DNA from: Corydoras sp. C115 | Lineage: Eukaryota; Chordata; Actinopteri; Siluriformes; Callichthyidae | Direction: 5' to 3' | Assembly: GCA_019802505.1 (NCBI GenBank) | Contig: JAFMOC010000269.1 | Span: 62,001-126,000 of the forward strand | Length of the DNA: 64,000 bases | Part shown: positions 44,552 to 55,488 of the stretch, in pieces | Layout: every line of letters starts with the position of its first letter | How positions within the stretch are numbered: the first letter of the stretch is position 1 | Translations under genes and position numbers: made by a program | Notes under the pieces: model-generated | What the model was told of the DNA's origin: nothing | Databases searched by the model: none | What the model saw: only the letters and a program-made list of their open reading frames with translations

Positions 44552-46722
44552 TTAACCCTATAAAGCCTGAACCATCAAAGGATTGCCAGAAAATTCTAAT
44601 TTTTTTAAACTTGAGTGTTCATTTGACCATATGTAAAATTCCAAAAAAAAGAATTTTTAAATAACACATTGCAAATATGAGTTTTGTTTTGTACCATATT
44701 TGATACATCAGTTTTTGCAATATATTGCTCACAGCATGTTTTTTTTTTAATTAACAAAAACATCCACAACATATATATTTATTTACCCTTTACCCTCTAA
44801 TGTTCCTTAAAATGTTTACTCAGGTATTTTTAAGCTTAGAAAGGACAAATTGGGATCTCTATAACGCTACACTCTTAAAAACTGGGGGGATATGGGAGGT
44901 GGGGAGTGGTTTTCCTAGTTCTAGAGAAGATAGTCATCTGCCACACTTGACTTTTCCCTTTCCTGTACTTTTCCCTTGTAACAAAGGTGCCAAAAGCAGC
45001 CTGAAACCTTTGCAGAGCCATGGGGCATCAGTTTGTTCTGGTCTCTTCTGTAGAGGTTTCATGATAACTGCCGCTGTGCCAGTGTGCTACCAAATGTACA
45101 TATACCATCTTCAGGATCTGAAGTTGAACTTGTAAAGTACAGACAGCATATCAAGAAGGTTAAGTCCTCCCATGAACTTGTATGTTTCAATAATGGCTGA
45201 TCTGAGAACCATTTTGAGGGGTTTGGATTCTCTATCCCAGTGTTTCACATTGCTCAGTGGTCTGATGCCAACAATAGAAGAAAGTTGGTTTATAGCTTTG
45301 TCACACCATCTTACAATAAAGATGTTATCCTGGTTTAATCTGTAATCCAGAGACCATTTTCTATTTGTCTTCAATTGCATCTCATCCAACATGTTGCAGT
45401 CTATAACCCCATTTAGTCGGACTGTACCTATGTAGTAGATTCCTCTTTCTTTCCACTAGTGCATTTAGTGAATTCCACTAATGGAACTGATGCAAAATAG
45501 TGGTCTGCAAAAACCTTGTGATTTTTTTCCTGTTGAAAGGGTTGAAATCATTTTCAGGACAACATCTCCAGTAGCACCAACAGCATATTTAGCTTGATCT
45601 GAATTTTCTGCCTCTGGGTAAACGTCAATGTCATAAAGAAAGCCACTTTGTCCAGCACGTCCCCACATCTTGAACCCCAATTTATGAGGTTTTGCTGGAA
45701 TGTACGCAGCATTGCTGGCATTGCAAAGCCCGTTATCGGAGTCTTCCTCAACACAATTAAATTCAACAGCTGGAGGTTCAAATAGTTTTTCCCATTTATA
45801 CTCTCTCCTTTTAAATTTGCCTCTTGCTGTCTCCTTTGTTGTTGATTCATATATTGTTGTCTGGTCAACAGTTTTATGTTGCAAGTACTTGTCACTATTA
45901 TTTGAATTTTCTTCTGTACACATTGCAGTGGGTGTCCGTTCCTCCTCATCGTCATTATCTTCCCCTAACTGCTCCAGGTCACTTGAATCACCATCAAAAA
46001 GCATCTCCAGGACTTCAACACTATGCCTTTTTGCAATCTAAAACATCAAAACAAATTATTGTAATTGTAATAAGTTGTTGTGTGTTGTAATTAATTTTTT
46101 TTCATTGAAAATCAAAAATCAAGAGGCAATTATTAGTAATTGAACCATGGCAACATCCAACTAATCATCAATATTTTAATATCTACTCTAAATATATGTT
46201 CAATAATAATAATATTTAAAACATTTAATTAGTTTAGTTTAATAATTAAGAGTTTATGTGGCTTTATGCAATGCATAATGCAAGAAATGCCATAAAGTGC
46301 TTATTTCCAGATAAATGACCTTATAAACCGGCTGTATACAATTTGATACACACATTTTCAAAACGATTTTACAACTAAATAAATTATGAAATATTAAGTT
46401 ATTTTAAGTTGTATACATTCAGCAATTACCTCTACTTTAATATCAGTAATAATTTGAGTGTTTTTCTTACCTTAACTTTTAGTAAATTTGCAAAAATGTC
46501 CAGGCAAAATCCCAGTTGAGTCACATGTTGAAAGCAGCCATTTTGAATGTCTCAATTAAAGGTCCTCCAGTGCATACAAGGCACAGATAATCCACCAGGG
46601 GGTAGAAGACATGTATATGATTTGATACAAACGGTTTTTTAGGAAAAAAGTTATCACACTGATAATGTAGGGGTTTCAAAAACTGATGTATCAAATATGA
46701 TTCACTTGGCGTTATAGAGCAG
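44552..46722 (-). mobile_element. piggyBac-family transposon, decayed
   Basis: The left end TTAACCCTATAAAGCC at 44552 is matched by an inverted CTATAACGCC end near 46710-46720 where the TTAA is lost. A perfect 23-bp subterminal inverted repeat lies at about 44695-44717 and 46678-46700. The transposase remnant between them is of piggyBac type. Confidence 0.75.
45111..46004 (-). pseudogene. piggyBac transposase remnant
   Basis: The ATG at 46004 opens an acidic N-terminus (DGDSSDLEQLGEDNDDEEE). It then skips much of the usual middle and reads KPHKLGFKMWGRAGQSGFLYDIDVYP (split here over conserved piggyBac blocks), VGATGDVVLKM, a frame break at about 45465, and then IVRWCDKAINQLSS and ETYKFMGGLNLLDMLSVLY, where the family has the third catalytic Asp (MGGVDLLD). 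It is internally deleted and frameshifted, so inactive. Confidence 0.85.
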
Positions 46723-47858
46723 CCTGTTGTATTTCAATCAGCAGTTTAGGTTAATATAAAAATATTCACTTCTAAAAAGGATTATTCTAAATAGGTTTAC
46801 TATAATTATTATTAATATTATTATTAGGTCCCACACCTACCTTAACCTATTTTAGAAGATTGTAAACAATGATTTGACAGTGATTTGTAAAAAAAATTGC
46901 AAAATGAAATTTGGAAAAATGACAAACAAAATGAGTAATTTATGTATTTTGCTGTGTTTTTTACTGAAGAATAAAACTCTCAAAAGGAAAAAATGTTGTC
47001 AAACTTATGTCTATATTGCACCACACCATACAGTTTTGATGGGGAGATTTGTTTGTATCTGCTTTGCATTTTTTCACATTTCACAGAAGTGTTACATAAT
47101 TTGATAGCAGCTATCAAAATTTATGACCCCTTGCACCTCAGTCCATCTATTGTCCACAGTGATTATAGTTATTTATGTATAGTTAGAGGGACAGGTAAGT
47201 TACCTCAAATGGTTTAATTCACATGCGATACATTTTTCCCCAGATTACATTAGGGTCACATAATCTGATAGTAAATTGTAATAGTAATTGTGATTAGTAT
47301 CTACATTGCCAGTAAAGTATTGCCAGTTGAACATCTGAAATACTTTAAATCCAATATATAAAGCGAGAAAAACACAATCTGTTTTAATGTTAACATTTCA
47401 AATCAACTGCGCAAAATTCGTTGTGTGTATTTAAAGTTGCATGTTTGATTAACCTTCATGCTTTTTAATATTTCACATGTTATTAATCACATTGTTTTAA
47501 TTAAAAATTATATAAAAAAATAACATTAATAATTATAAAAAATTATAATTAGATCTAACTTAATTAGATCACTCCTTCTTTAAAGAGGTTAATATTGTTT
47601 GATCTAATTAATCTGCTGCTTGCAGTACATAAGCTGCAAGAAAGTTACTGAAACGAGAAGCTCAGGAGTTGAGCAATTAAAAAACACTCAGTTCCTCCTT
47701 AAAAAGCAGAGGTTCAGCGATTAAACGCAACGTTGTTTGTTTGAAAAGAAAAGTTTGTGTAAGTGATTTTCTGGAGTGAGCGCTCTCTAAGGTCACAGAT
47801 TTCGATAGGTCACAGAAATCGGTGTTACAGTAGCATCCACCTCCAAAAACAATGGAGC
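46723..47858. other. AT-rich spacer, no gene seen
   Basis: Short inverted stretches occur near 47550-47615 (TAGATCTAACTTAATTAGATC). Otherwise no motif was recognised apart from the inverted 18-mer at 47699-47716. Confidence 0.5.
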
Positions 47859-47859
47859 T

Positions 47860-48520
47860 GTTCCTCTGTTCCTCTGTGTTGGAGCATTAGCCAGCAGCAC
47901 TCCGACAGTGTTTTTTTCTTGGGTCATCTTTATGTCATTCTGCTGTTTCACATGATGAATTTGTAACTTTAAAAAATGCACCAAAAATCAGCAGATGGAT
48001 ATATTCCCAAACAGAAGGTTCTAGTATGTTCTCTAGCTGTTCCTCTGTGAACTACAAGAGCTTTTTATTATTATGTCATTTGGCTGTTTCACAGGATGAA
48101 TTTGTAACTTTAAAAAATGTACCAAAATTCAGCAGATGGATATATTCCCAAACAGAAGGTTGTAGTATGTTCCCTAGCTTTTCCTCTGTGAACTACAAGT
48201 GCTTTTTTATTATGTCATTCTGCTGTTTCACAGGATGTATTTGTAACGTTAAAAATGCACCAAAAATCAGCAGATGGATATATTCCCAAACAAAAGGTTG
48301 TAGTATTTCTCTAGCTGTTCCTCTGTGTACAAGTGCTTTTTTATTATTGTGTCATTCTGCTGTTTCACAGGATGAATTTGTAACTTTAAAAAATGAACAA
48401 AAAATCAATCAAAGAATATTTTCCCAAACTGAAGGTTGTAGTATGTTCCCTAGCTGTTCCTCTGTGAACTACAAAATGCTTTCCATTATTCTGCTGTTAT
48501 ACATTAAAAACAATAATTCG
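47860..48520. repeat. Minisatellite, period about 140 bp, four to five copies
   Basis: GCTGTTCCTCTGTGAACTAC and CTGCTGTTTCACAGGATGAA alternate with GCAGATGGATATATTCCCAA at about 140-bp spacing. A 169-residue open frame (48026-48535) spans the array because of the repeat structure and has no recognised domain. Each unit contains a polypyrimidine-like TGTTTCACAG that resembles a splice acceptor. Confidence 0.85.
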
Positions 48521-48633
48521 AGTGATATTTTCTAAAATTAAGGATTGTCTGTCTAAACTATAACTGCTTTCATATGTCTTTGGCATATCAATTTTTCACA
48601 GTAGCAAGTTACTGGTTATGATGCCAATATATA

Positions 48634-50056
48634 CAGTGGTGTGAAAAAGTGTTTGCCCCCTTCCTCATTTCCTGTTTTTTTGCATGTTTGTCACACTTAA
48701 GTGTTTCAGAACATCCCAGGCCTGATTATTGCCACACCTGTTCTCAATCAAGACATCACTTAAATAGGAGCTGCCTGACACAGTAAAGTCCACCAAAAGA
48801 TCCTTAAAAGCTACACATCATGCCGAGATCCAAAGAAATTCAGGAACAATTGAGAAATAAAGTAATTGAGATCTATCAAAAGGGAAAGGGTTATAAAGCC
48901 ATTTCCAAAGCTTTGGGAATCCAGCGAACCACAGTGAGGGCCATTATCCAAAAATGGCGAAGACATGGAACAGTGGTGAACCTTCCCAGGAGTGGCCGGC
49001 CGCCCAAAATTACCCCAAGAGCGCAGCGACGACTCATCCAAGAGGTCACAAAAGACCCCACAACAACGTCCAAAGAACTGCAGGCCTCACTTGCCTCAGT
49101 TAAGGTCAGCGTTCATGCCTCCACCATCAGAAAAAGACTGGGCAAAAATGGCCTGCATGGCAGAGTTTCAAGAAGAAAACCACTGCTGAGCAAAAAGAAC
49201 ATTAAAGCTCGTCTCAATTTTTCCAAAACACATCTTGATGATCCCCAACACTTTTGGGAAAACATTCTGTGGACCGATGAGACAAAAGTGGAACTCTTTG
49301 GAAGGTGTGTGTCCCATTATATCTGGCGTAAAAGGAATACTGCATTTCAGAAAAATAACATTATACCAACAGTAAAATATGGTGGTGGTAGTGTATTGGT
49401 CTGGGGCTGTTTTGCTGTGTCAGGACCTGGAAGACTTGCTGTGATAAATGGAACTATGAATTCTGCTGTCTACCAAAAGATCCTGAAGGAGAATGTCTGA
49501 CCATCTGTTCGTGAACTCAAGCTGAAACGAACTTGGGTTCTACAGCAGGACAATGATCCAAAACACACCAGCAAGTCCACCTCTGAACGTCTGAAGAGAA
49601 ACAAAATGAAGACTTTGGAGTGGCCTAGCCAAAGTCCTGACCTGAATCCTATTGAGATGTTGTGACCTTAAAAAGGCCGTTCATGCTCGAAAACCCTCTA
49701 ATGTAACTGAATTAGAACAATTCTGCAAAGATGAGTGGGCCAAAATTCCTCCAGAACGCTGTAAAAGACTCATTGCAAGTTATCGCAAACGCTTGTTTGC
49801 AGTTGTTGCTGCTAAGGGTGGCCCAACCAGTTATTAGGTTTAGGGGGCAATCACTTTTTCACACAGGGCCATGATGGTTTGGATTTTTTTCTCCTTTAAT
49901 AATAAACACCTTCATTTACAAATTGCATTTTGTGTTTACTTGTGTTGTCCTTGACTATTGTTTAAATTAGTTTGATGTTTCGAAACACTTAAGTGTGACA
50001 AACATGCAAAAAAAACAGGAAATGAGGAAGGCGGCAAACACTTTTTCACACCACTG
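48634..50056 (+). mobile_element. Tc1-like transposon, complete with inverted ends
   Basis: It starts CAGTGGTGTGAAAAAGTG after TA (48632-48633) and ends CACTTTTTCACACCACTG before TA (50057-50058). The terminal inverted repeats are about 80 bp and almost perfect. Length is 1,423 bp. The TA duplication and size are typical of Tc1. Confidence 0.97.
48820..49837 (+). pseudogene. Tc1 transposase, interrupted
   Basis: The ATG at 48820 gives 226 residues with paired helix-turn-helix domains (GKGYKAISKALGIQRTTVRA, then a GRPPK hook), and the first catalytic Asp in ILWTDETKVELFG. A TGA at 49498 stops it. Downstream frames keep the second Asp (QQDNDPKHTS) and Glu (DLNPIE), a DD34E spacing, then a small deletion at about 49660 shifts the frame before DLKKAVHARKPSN. 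Two lesions only. Confidence 0.93.
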
Positions 50057-50058
50057 TA

Positions 50059-50513
50059 CATGTTTAGGTAAATGTTTTACGTTTATGTACTGTGGGGACA
50101 TTTTTTAGACGGTCTCTTGCTGTCATAGCCGTCTTTCGCTGCGGTTCCGGATGCATTTGCTCGTCTTACCTAAATAAACAGATAGAGAGTGAATTTTCAT
50201 GCAATGTAATGATTGTAGTTTGTTTTTTATTTAGTCATGATTTATTAGATGTAATTTAGGAAAAAATGTAAATTCATATGGAAGAGAGAGCAGCGGTTAA
50301 ACGCGAATGTCTGCTGAATGTCGAATATCAAACTAACTTTACCGACGTCCATATACAGAGGAGATATCACTCCGACCCTCATACCTGAGGGGGAACAATT
50401 AATTTAACACAAAAAAAGACGCGGAAAAGACGGGCTGCAGTGTAGTTAAAAACTTTACGAACTCTTACGAGCACAGCATCATCTGGAAAAAAATATCAGG
50501 AGATGCTGATTAC
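50059..50513. other. Leader of a decayed element
   Basis: TGCTGAATGTCGAATATCAA at about 50310 recurs as TGCTGAATGTGGAATATCAA at about 51349, followed in both by ACCGAC.TCCA. GCGGTTAAACGCGAA at about 50292 resembles GCGATTAAACGCAA at 47716. These are dispersed repeat pieces of unknown type. Confidence 0.5.
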
Positions 50514-50873
50514 ATGCCGCCAACACTTGCACGATTAATTAATTACTTAACAAATGTCCTAAAACCCGCAAGATTAACGGAGGAAACAAGAGCACGCTTG
50601 GAGGAAAATGCAACAAACTGGGCTCGGACATCCCTCCTTATTTTACAAGACCATGACGAAGCCGTAATTGGTAATGGTTTGGACGAGTTGACCGGCTACA
50701 TCGTCCCAAAATGGGGAGCACCGTTTGAAGTGGCGGCCAAATGGCATCAAACTCGATATAAAAAAAGACTTAGACTCAAAGAGAAAACCTATACTGAGCA
50801 GTATGTGAATAACTTTATAATTAAATCCCTAACAAAAACACAAAGGCATGCAGTTAACAATAAAACTAATTAA
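50514..50873 (+). CDS. Uncharacterised small ORF related to the 14.4-kb frame
   Basis: A 119-residue open frame with two charged helical stretches: LTEETRARLEENATNWARTSLLILQDHDEAVIGNG (31-65, predicted helical) and FEVAAKWHQTRYKKRLRLKEKT. The pattern LQ-H-D-VI, about 20 residues, W..(A)..W...R(Y/F)K.RLR is also found at 14396-14520. I cannot name the domain. The context of repeats suggests a retroelement-derived frame, not a host gene. Confidence 0.4.
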   Translation: MPPTLARLINYLTNVLKPARLTEETRARLEENATNWARTSLLILQDHDEAVIGNGLDELTGYIVPKWGAPFEVAAKWHQTRYKKRLRLKEKTYTEQYVNNFIIKSLTKTQRHAVNNKTN

Positions 50874-51184
50874 TGTCATAAGATAAGTTGATAAGATAAA
50901 CCTTTATTTCACAATTAATTCACAATCATGTCATGTATTTCATCATTAACTCATAGCTTCATTAATTTAAAAATCCCTTTAAACGTTACGAGAATAAATG
51001 TACATTTTGATTGTGCTGTGGAGTGGAGGAAGTTAATTTTAATTAAATGGAAATATTAACTTTGATAATACCCAGCTCTGGGGCTAAAAAAAACTCATGT
51101 GACAATGTAAAGTTTCTACTGAGATTTAAACTCAGATCCAAAACTCAGACTCAAATTGTTTCAATTCAAACACCAGTAATTAAT

Positions 51185-51330
51185 ATTTGAAAAGCTGATG
51201 AAAATGTCGAAAGAACCCTAAAAACAGGCTGCTTTTTTTACTCCTGCTGAACGGGAGTTACTGATACAGCTTTATTTATCTTTAAAGCCAGATAAACGAC
51301 CTGGCCTAATATTACAGAAAGAGCCATTTA
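51185..51330 (+). pseudogene. Possible Myb/SANT-like DNA-binding remnant
   Basis: From the ATG at about 51198, MKMSKEP is followed by a stop and then QAAFFTPAERELLIQLYLSL, which resembles the start of the Myb/SANT-like domains of Harbinger-associated proteins (FTP.E.E.L...Y). Only the first helix is kept. Confidence 0.35.
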
Positions 51331-51474
51331 ATTCAAGTGCAAATATTTGCTGAATGTGGAATATCAAACTTCACCGACCTCCAAATGTGTAAACGAACTT
51401 CAGTACTCTTGAAGCAGCTCTCAATGTCAAAAAGTTTTGGTGACCCCTGCTCTAGTCTAATGCTCAAACATGTG

Positions 51475-51478
<4 letters not shown>

Positions 51479-51532
<54 letters not shown>
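51479..51532. repeat. (CA)n microsatellite
   Basis: Uninterrupted CA dinucleotides for about 54 bp, starting after GTGTATATA. Confidence 0.97.
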
Positions 51533-51535
<3 letters not shown>

Positions 51536-51868
51536 CTTTCAGTTTACATTTATTCTCAGCCCTCATCCATTTCAGAGTTATTAATTTATATTTAACATAA
51601 AAAAACTTAATTAAGCATTATATTTAAAAAATGACACAGGATTCATCCTTGGTTTTCACTGCCAGATGTACTTTGTATATGTTTAAAATGGCCTATGTCA
51701 ACTTATGTTTCTTCTCATTATTGTAGTTGATGGAAATATTTTTCTAAAAAGCAAACATTTGGATAAAAACCTGGTTACTCTGAGTTGGAATAAGAAGCTT
51801 TGCTTTGTGAATGCCATGGTGTAAATGAACTAATGCAAGACCTCTGTATTTTGTAAAACTGTTACCAC

Positions 51869-53086
51869 TCAGCATGAATATGGATCTTCTCCTGTGTGAA
51901 TATTCTGATGCATTTTAAAATTACTCTGTCGTGTAAAACTCTTTCCACACTGTAAGCAGAAATATGGTTTCTCTCCTGTGTGAATGCGCTGGTGTTGTTT
52001 AAAATTACTATGTTTTGTAAAACTCTTTCCACACTCTGAGCAGGAATATGGTTTCTCTCCGGTGTGAATGCGATTGTGTTCCTCAAGATGACTTTGTTTA
52101 GTAAAAGCTTTTCTACACTGCGGGCAGCAGTATGGTTTCTCTCCAGTGTGAATGCGCTGGTGTTCTTTGAGATGACTCTGTTGAGTAAAACTCTTTCCAC
52201 ACTGCGAGCAGGAATAAGGTTTTTCTCCTGTGTGAATGCGCTGGTGCCGTTTAAAGTTAAACAGCTGAGTAAAAGCTTTTCCGCACTGTGAGCATGAAAA
52301 TAGTTTTACTCCTGTGTGAATGTTTTGGTGCAGTTTAAAACTACTCTGTTGAGTAAAAGCTTTTCCGCACTGTGAGCATGAATATGTTTTTTCTCCAGTG
52401 TGAATGCGCTGATGCAGTTTAAGACTATGCTGTTGAGTAAAACTTTTTCCACATTGTAAGCATGAATATGGTTTTACTCCAGCGTGAATATACTGATGCA
52501 GTTCAAAATAACTCTGTCGAGTAAAACCCTTTCCACACTCTGAGCAGAAATACGGTTTCTCTCCGGTGTGAATACGCTGGTGTTGTTTAAGATGACTCTG
52601 TTTATTAAAACTCTTTCCACACTCTGAGCAGCTGTATGGTTTTTCTCCTGTGTGAATGCGCTGGTGTTGTTTAAGATGACTCTGTTGAGTAAAACCTTTT
52701 CCACACTGTGAGCAGGAGTACGGTTTCTCTCCGGTGTGAATGTGCTGATGCAGTTTCAAATAACTCTGGTAAGTAAAACCCTTTCCACACTGCGGGCAGC
52801 AGTACGGTTTCTCTCCAGTGTGAACGTGCCGGTGTCGTGAAAGATGACTCTGTTGAGTAAAACTCTTTCCACACTGTGAGCAGGAATACGGTTTCTCTCC
52901 TGTGTGAATGCGCTGATGCTCTTTAAGATGACTTTGTTGAGTAAAACTTTTTTCGCACTGCGAGCAAGAATATGTTTTTTCTCCAGTATGAATATTTTGA
53001 TGCATTTTAAAATTTCTCTGTCGAGTAAAAGTCTTTCCACACTGTGAGCAGGAGTATGGTTTTTCTCCTGCGTGATTCTTATTCAT
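51869..53086 (-). CDS. C2H2 zinc-finger protein, 14 fingers
   Basis: The ATG at 53084-53086 starts 405 residues that are almost wholly Kruppel-type fingers (CX2CX12HX3H) joined by HTGEKPYSC linkers. The first finger is CSQCGKTFTRQRNFKMHQNIH and the fourteenth CLQCGKSFTRQSNFKMHQNIH, after which the protein ends in TGEDPYSC. Upstream in frame is a degenerate finger (CSQCAKTFTQQTDFIMNKNH), preceded by a TAG at about 53160. Either an upstream exon supplies the true N-terminus or the start is damaged. Fingers differ at the DNA-contact positions, so it is a probable sequence-specific nuclear DNA-binding protein. No KRAB or SCAN-type domain is seen. Confidence 0.85.
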   Translation of the reverse strand: MNKNHAGEKPYSCSQCGKTFTRQRNFKMHQNIHTGEKTYSCSQCEKSFTQQSHLKEHQRIHTGEKPYSCSQCGKSFTQQSHLSRHRHVHTGEKPYCCPQCGKGFTYQSYLKLHQHIHTGEKPYSCSQCGKGFTQQSHLKQHQRIHTGEKPYSCSECGKSFNKQSHLKQHQRIHTGEKPYFCSECGKGFTRQSYFELHQYIHAGVKPYSCLQCGKSFTQQHSLKLHQRIHTGEKTYSCSQCGKAFTQQSSFKLHQNIHTGVKLFSCSQCGKAFTQLFNFKRHQRIHTGEKPYSCSQCGKSFTQQSHLKEHQRIHTGEKPYCCPQCRKAFTKQSHLEEHNRIHTGEKPYSCSECGKSFTKHSNFKQHQRIHTGEKPYFCLQCGKSFTRQSNFKMHQNIHTGEDPYSC

Positions 53087-53499
53087 TATGAAATCTGTCT
53101 GTTGAGTAAAAGTCTTTGCACACTGTGAGCAGGAACGCAGACTCTCCAGTGGAACGCTCCTCTATCACTTTAAACTGGAATATGGTTTTTCCTCCATGTG
53201 GATGAACTCATGATGACTTAGTAAAATTTATTCCTGCAGGTCAGAAGATTGTTCTTTCTTTGTGTGAATCCACTGAAGCACCTTTTCTGCATGAGGAAAA
53301 CAACTGCAAAACTATTTATATTCCACAGGCTTCGTCTGGTAAATGTGTTCAAGCTGAGGAAAACAATGTTGTTCCTGTGAAGTGGACAAAAAGATAAGGT
53401 TATTATTATTGTAGGAATTGTATGTAAAAAAATGCTATGCCAGTTAGCATGCTAACTATGCTAATCATACTAAGTAATAAAAAAAAAGATAATGAAGAA

Positions 53500-53640
53500 G
53501 TGCCCAGCGATGGATTGGCGCCCTGTCCTGGGTCTATCTGCCCAGCGCCCGAGACGTTCTCCCCTGGATGGGCATGGGGAATCCCACCGCAACCCTAATA
53601 GAGGATAAAGCGGGAGCTAATGAATGAATGAATGAATAAT
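53500..53640 (+). mobile_element. LINE/SINE 3' tail with (GAAT)n
   Basis: Reads GATTGGCGCCCTGTCCTGGG, then GCCCAGCGCCCGAGACG, GGATGGGCATGGGGAA, and ends in a GAAT repeat. Same family as 26641-26800. Confidence 0.75.
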
Positions 53641-54107
53641 GAAGAAGCAGTTTGGGCTTTTCAATCAATTAATAATGTTTTATTTTAAGGAAACTCATTA
53701 AATGATGGAATATATCAATATAAACACTTCTTTCAGTGAACTTTAAGATTTTAATGTTAAACCTCTAATTGAACTCTAGAGGTCGCTGTTTATTACAAAA
53801 TAGCTTTGAAGCTCCAGTTCTGTCCTCATTAGAAACTGCTTTTAGTTCAATTAGAATTTTCAGTATGATGATGATGATGATTCTCTTTTATTATTTTATA
53901 AGAAATAAAGGTTTTGTTTTTAGGGAGTTATTTAAAGGCCACAGATTCCAGTGTTAATCATTTATCAGGTATTATTTTAGAAATAATAATTAACAGTAAA
54001 GATAAATGATTAAATGACTTGTAAAATAAATAATCATTTCATTACAAACTGCAGTGGAACAACATGGACCATGCTGAGCTTCCAGAGTTTCACACACCCC
54101 CACATCA
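53641..54107. other. AT-rich spacer between repeats
   Basis: No gene or RNA was recognised. It contains a short GATGAT run at about 53865-53880. Confidence 0.5.
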
Positions 54108-54119
54108 CCCCCCCCCCCC

Positions 54120-54200
<81 letters not shown>
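54108..54200. repeat. Poly(C) plus (CA)n microsatellite
   Basis: About 30 C residues are followed by about 32 CA units. The homopolymer length may be unreliable in the assembly. Confidence 0.95.
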
Positions 54201-54835
54201 AATTAATGGAAAAGAAGTGAGAGCTGATTATATGATGTGAGCCACAGCGTTTATTAAATGTGTTACATTTAAAACATTAGTAAAGATCTGAACTGCAGAT
54301 AAAGAAAAACAGAAAACAGATTTAAAAGTTTAATCTTTACAGCAGATCTAATGGAGCTCATAATTACAAAAGCTACCTCTGATAGAAGCTCGGGGTTCTG
54401 TAATGTTCTGATTTCTGATTTGCAGAACAGAGAGAGTTCGTCTGTTTCACCACCAAACTGATGAAGAGGAGGTGGGAGAGGAGGAGGAGGAGGAGGAGAA
54501 GGAGAAAGAGGAGGAAGGAGAAGCATCTCTGATTACAAATGAGAACACCACAAGTCAGAAGCCATGGAGAAAACCAACTCTACTGTAAATTCATCAAACC
54601 TGATTGTTATTCGAAGCTGCGCCCCCCCCCCCTTTTTTTTATAACAGGTATTTGTTAAATAGAAACAAATACTGGTGATGGCAGTTAGCAGCCATCACCA
54701 GAAAGACGCGCTCTCTTTCTCCTGTTTATTTTAATGGCATTGCACAGAGATGCTGGTTCGATATCGCCACCTACTGAACTGTATAAAGAATTACACTCAC
54801 TTAAATAAACTGTTTATATCTCATGTGATATATAA
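54201..54835. other. Spacer with purine tract
   Basis: GAGGAGGAG-rich purine tract at about 54465-54525. A C9T8 run lies at about 54620-54640. No coding content with recognisable motifs was seen. Confidence 0.5.
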
Positions 54836-54853
54836 TGCGTGCGTGTGTATGTA

Positions 54854-54962
<109 letters not shown>

Positions 54963-55003
54963 TTGTAACTGCTCAGCACCTGAAACGTTGCCGATGGAAC
55001 CGC

Positions 55004-55018
55004 TGCGCCCCCTGGTGG
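55004..55018 (-). promoter_or_regulatory. CTCF-like motif
   Basis: The minus strand reads CCACCAGGGGGCGCA, an excellent match to the known CTCF core. It lies between the two divergent zinc-finger genes. A similar ACCACCAGGGGGCG arrangement can arise by chance or inside repeats, so occupancy is unproven. Confidence 0.45.
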
Positions 55019-55488
55019 TGGAGTAAACAGAAGCAATGATGCGAGCCGGACTTTCCGCTGAGCTTTAAGAAGCCAACTTAATTCATATGAAGTGAAGCGT
55101 GTCTTCCAAACAGCAGGTGGCGGTATTGCACTAACTCTGAATCCCAACCGCCACTAAACTGGAACAGAAAGAAAAAACAATAACAGCAGCTACGGCTGTG
55201 TGTTTGGAGCTTTAATGCAAATAAATTCATCATCATAATTATATTATAATAATTACATCATTATAATCATCCGATCAAACCCCGTTCATTACTGAAGGTC
55301 AGAGTCTTTATTCAACTTTACACGTTGTGTGGATAATCAGGATGGAAGTAAGACTTTTAGAAGAAGGTGGATTTATTTAAGATGATGTTCTAGATTATAA
55401 TTATTGGATAATATTAATTACTGTCAAGATTTTTGTGAATGCACTATAATAAGAAATAATAGCATATAAAACGACCTGTTCATTTTAG

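Noticed and set aside
53769..54526. Short frames around the poly(C)/(CA)n tract
   Set aside because: They are low-complexity translations without motifs.
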